Shown in pieces: positions 7,128 through 8,192 of a stretch of 8,192 nucleotides of DNA. The stretch is from the NCBI GenBank assembly GCA_002505355.1, contig DAUW01000082.1:1-8192 (forward strand). Direction: 5' to 3'. The translations under genes and the position numbers were made by a program. Position 1 is the stretch's first letter; every line of letters begins with the position of its first letter. The notes under the pieces were generated by a model, which ran no database searches, was not told the DNA's origin, and saw nothing but the letters and a program-made list of their open reading frames with translations. The DNA comes from Euryarchaeota archaeon UBA229. Lineage in GTDB: Archaea > Thermoplasmatota > Poseidoniia > Poseidoniales > Poseidoniaceae.

Positions 7128-8144
7128 TTATGAGTATGATGCCAGGACTGATTCAGCAGTTATTAGCATTGACACTAACAAATCCAAAGGCGGCAGCATG
7201 TCGGCATATTGAGGCGCCCAAAGTTGTGACCAACTTTCTAAATGCTGAGCCGCAAGAAGCCACCTGCCATCGATGATTGGGTTCGTTACCGCAGCCACTC
7301 TATCACCATGTTCGCCAACAATTGTGTGATATTTTGAGTTCATGACGTGCCCAGTAACCTGGATATCATCCGGTAGTTTATCATCGTCAAAATTAATAAA
7401 AAAATCACAGGTTCTTTCATCGACATCAACGGAACTTAGCCAATCATGGTCATCTAGACTTCGGTTGCCACCGAAAATTTTCACTTTGCCACCGAGTTTT
7501 TGCCAGGTATGGGCTGTAGAACGCGCTGCACCACCGCCGCCGATGATTCCCAAAGTTGCACCTTGTGAGATATCTAGGCCAAAATATTGCGCTACTCTCG
7601 CAACTCCGGAGCCGTCCACATTTGATGACCACCAACCAAAACCATCCCATCGCAGTACATTTACTGACTCGATTAACGAAGAATCATTGAAATCTACTAC
7701 AGCATCTGACTTCAATTGATGCTTGAGCGGCGCAGTTAAGTTGAGCCATACCTCTTCAGTAAAAGACAAGGCAGGCAAGTTTGTTTTGATATTAAATGGC
7801 AAGGAAGCGGAAATTTTGCTGAATTTCTCTCGCTTCAAACCATCGACGGAACTGATTATCTCAGCAGTCGATTCCAACACTTTTTGCATCAACGCCTTGT
7901 TACGAAACTTACCAAATGGTGCGCCGGTTAACTCCCAATTGACTGCATCAGGAATGAACTTAACATAGCCCCAAGCCAGTGCGTCTTGGATTAACTTTGC
8001 ATCGACTAAGTCTGTTTGCTTTACTTCGAATCTTTGGGTCGGTTTGATTTGCTTTGATACATATTGAGCAACGATATTCAGCAACACCGGTGATAGTGAA
8101 TGATTAACCGGATGTCCGGCCACTGCGTAGTAGACATCCGCCAT
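7128..8144 (-). CDS. aroE: Shikimate dehydrogenase-like protein, enlarged and divergent
   Basis: AroE reduces 3-dehydroshikimate to shikimate with NADPH in the aromatic amino acid pathway. Family marks are NHSLSP (residues 14-19, substrate-binding serines 16 and 18), NLTAPLK with catalytic Lys141, Asn162 in SVNVLR, NVDGSG with catalytic Asp177, the Rossmann motif GIIGGGGAARS (199-209), and NRS (227-229), where NADP-dependent members have NRT. Spacing from Lys141 to Asn162 and Asp177 matches E. coli AroE. By contrast, the gap from SLSP to the NLTAPLK motif is about 117 residues against about 43 in E. coli. The C-terminal INATS motif is replaced by INFDDD, and the usual substrate-contacting Gln near the end appears to be Met326. 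Total length is 338 against about 270. The ATG follows GAGGGG with 5-base spacing, and an in-frame TGA upstream rules out a longer form. It is probably a real shikimate dehydrogenase of a divergent archaeal lineage; a related quinate/shikimate-type or repurposed oxidoreductase is the alternative. Confidence 0.82.
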   Translation of the reverse strand: MADVYYAVAGHPVNHSLSPVLLNIVAQYVSKQIKPTQRFEVKQTDLVDAKLIQDALAWGYVKFIPDAVNWELTGAPFGKFRNKALMQKVLESTAEIISSVDGLKREKFSKISASLPFNIKTNLPALSFTEEVWLNLTAPLKHQLKSDAVVDFNDSSLIESVNVLRWDGFGWWSSNVDGSGVARVAQYFGLDISQGATLGIIGGGGAARSTAHTWQKLGGKVKIFGGNRSLDDHDWLSSVDVDERTCDFFINFDDDKLPDDIQVTGHVMNSKYHTIVGEHGDRVAAVTNPIIDGRWLLAAQHLESWSQLWAPQYADMLPPLDLLVSMLITAESVLASYS

Positions 8145-8149
8145 GATTT

Positions 8150-8155
8150 CCCCTC
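8150..8155 (-). promoter_or_regulatory. Shine-Dalgarno site for the aroE-like gene
   Basis: The minus strand reads GAGGGG, five bases before the ATG at 8144. GAGG is complementary to the CCUCC region near the archaeal 16S rRNA 3' end. It overlaps the stop of the preceding reading frame, as expected inside an operon. It supports the chosen start. No comparable site precedes gatD; the surface-protein gene has at best a weak GGTG before its Met11. Confidence 0.5.
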
Positions 8156-8192
8156 ATTGCCATGCTTTTTGAACTGCACCGTTTGCCCAAAC
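8154..8192 (-). CDS. Probable C-terminal end of an upstream gene (partial)
   Basis: Reading in from the right edge on the minus strand, one frame gives twelve sense codons (VWANGAVQKAWQ) and then TGA at 8156-8154, nine bases before the aroE-like ATG. Dense packing elsewhere makes a coding end here plausible and would put it in one operon with the aroE-like gene. Twelve residues are too few to name a product, and a different frame also stays open through the edge. Confidence 0.3.
   Translation of the reverse strand, partial: VWANGAVQKAWQ

Noticed and set aside
7111..7160. A separate archaeal promoter (TATA/BRE) for the surface-protein gene
   Set aside because: The 17-base gap and the preceding aroE-like 3' end contain no convincing TATA-box-like stretch at a suitable distance; readthrough from the upstream gene is simpler.
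7342..7968. Plus-strand open frames opposite the aroE-like gene
   Set aside because: The minus-strand frame carries the AroE catalytic and Rossmann motifs; the plus-strand translations are Ser/Pro-rich without motifs.
1..8192. tRNA, rRNA, CRISPR, insertion sequence or attachment-site signals
   Set aside because: No cloverleaf-like sequence, spaced direct repeats, transposase or terminal inverted repeats were seen; nearly every base is explained by protein-coding genes.

Overview
The window reads as archaeal chromosomal DNA, almost fully coding. The firmest taxonomic marker is GatD, the asparaginase-like subunit of the archaea-specific Glu-tRNA(Gln) amidotransferase GatDE. Base composition is moderate (by eye a little under 50% GC, not computed). 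The short or zero intergenic gaps, GTG/TTG starts, acidic surface proteins and a large membrane-anchored protein with cadherin-like repeats would fit a free-living marine planktonic euryarchaeon such as Poseidoniales (Marine Group II). That lineage call is inference and was not tested.

Layout. Three plus-strand genes form a tight run from 1 to 4272: the C-terminal part of an FtsX/MacB-type ABC transporter permease (cut by the window edge), gatD (GTG start overlapping the permease stop by 4 bases), and a carboxyltransferase subunit of a biotin-dependent acyl-CoA carboxylase. Two minus-strand genes run towards them from 8144 to 4273: a divergent, enlarged shikimate dehydrogenase-like protein (aroE family), then, 17 bases downstream, a 945-residue exported protein. 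Its parts are a signal peptide, an alpha/beta-hydrolase-like domain lacking the nucleophile serine, tandem beta-sandwich (cadherin-like) domains, one C-terminal membrane helix and a short acidic tail. The last 39 bases probably hold the C-terminus of another minus-strand gene just upstream of aroE. The two gene runs converge with no spacer: the plus-strand TGA ends at 4272 and the minus-strand stop complement begins at 4273.

Functionally the window is mixed: envelope transport, Gln-tRNA synthesis, acyl-CoA/carboxylation metabolism, aromatic amino acid biosynthesis and a cell-surface protein. Nothing suggests a mobile element, CRISPR array, phage, RNA gene or defence system. The most interesting points are the apparently inactive hydrolase head on the surface protein, the roughly 70-residue expansion in the catalytic domain of the AroE-like protein together with loss of some conserved C-terminal motifs, and the divergent N-terminal half plus non-Asp specificity residue of the carboxyltransferase.
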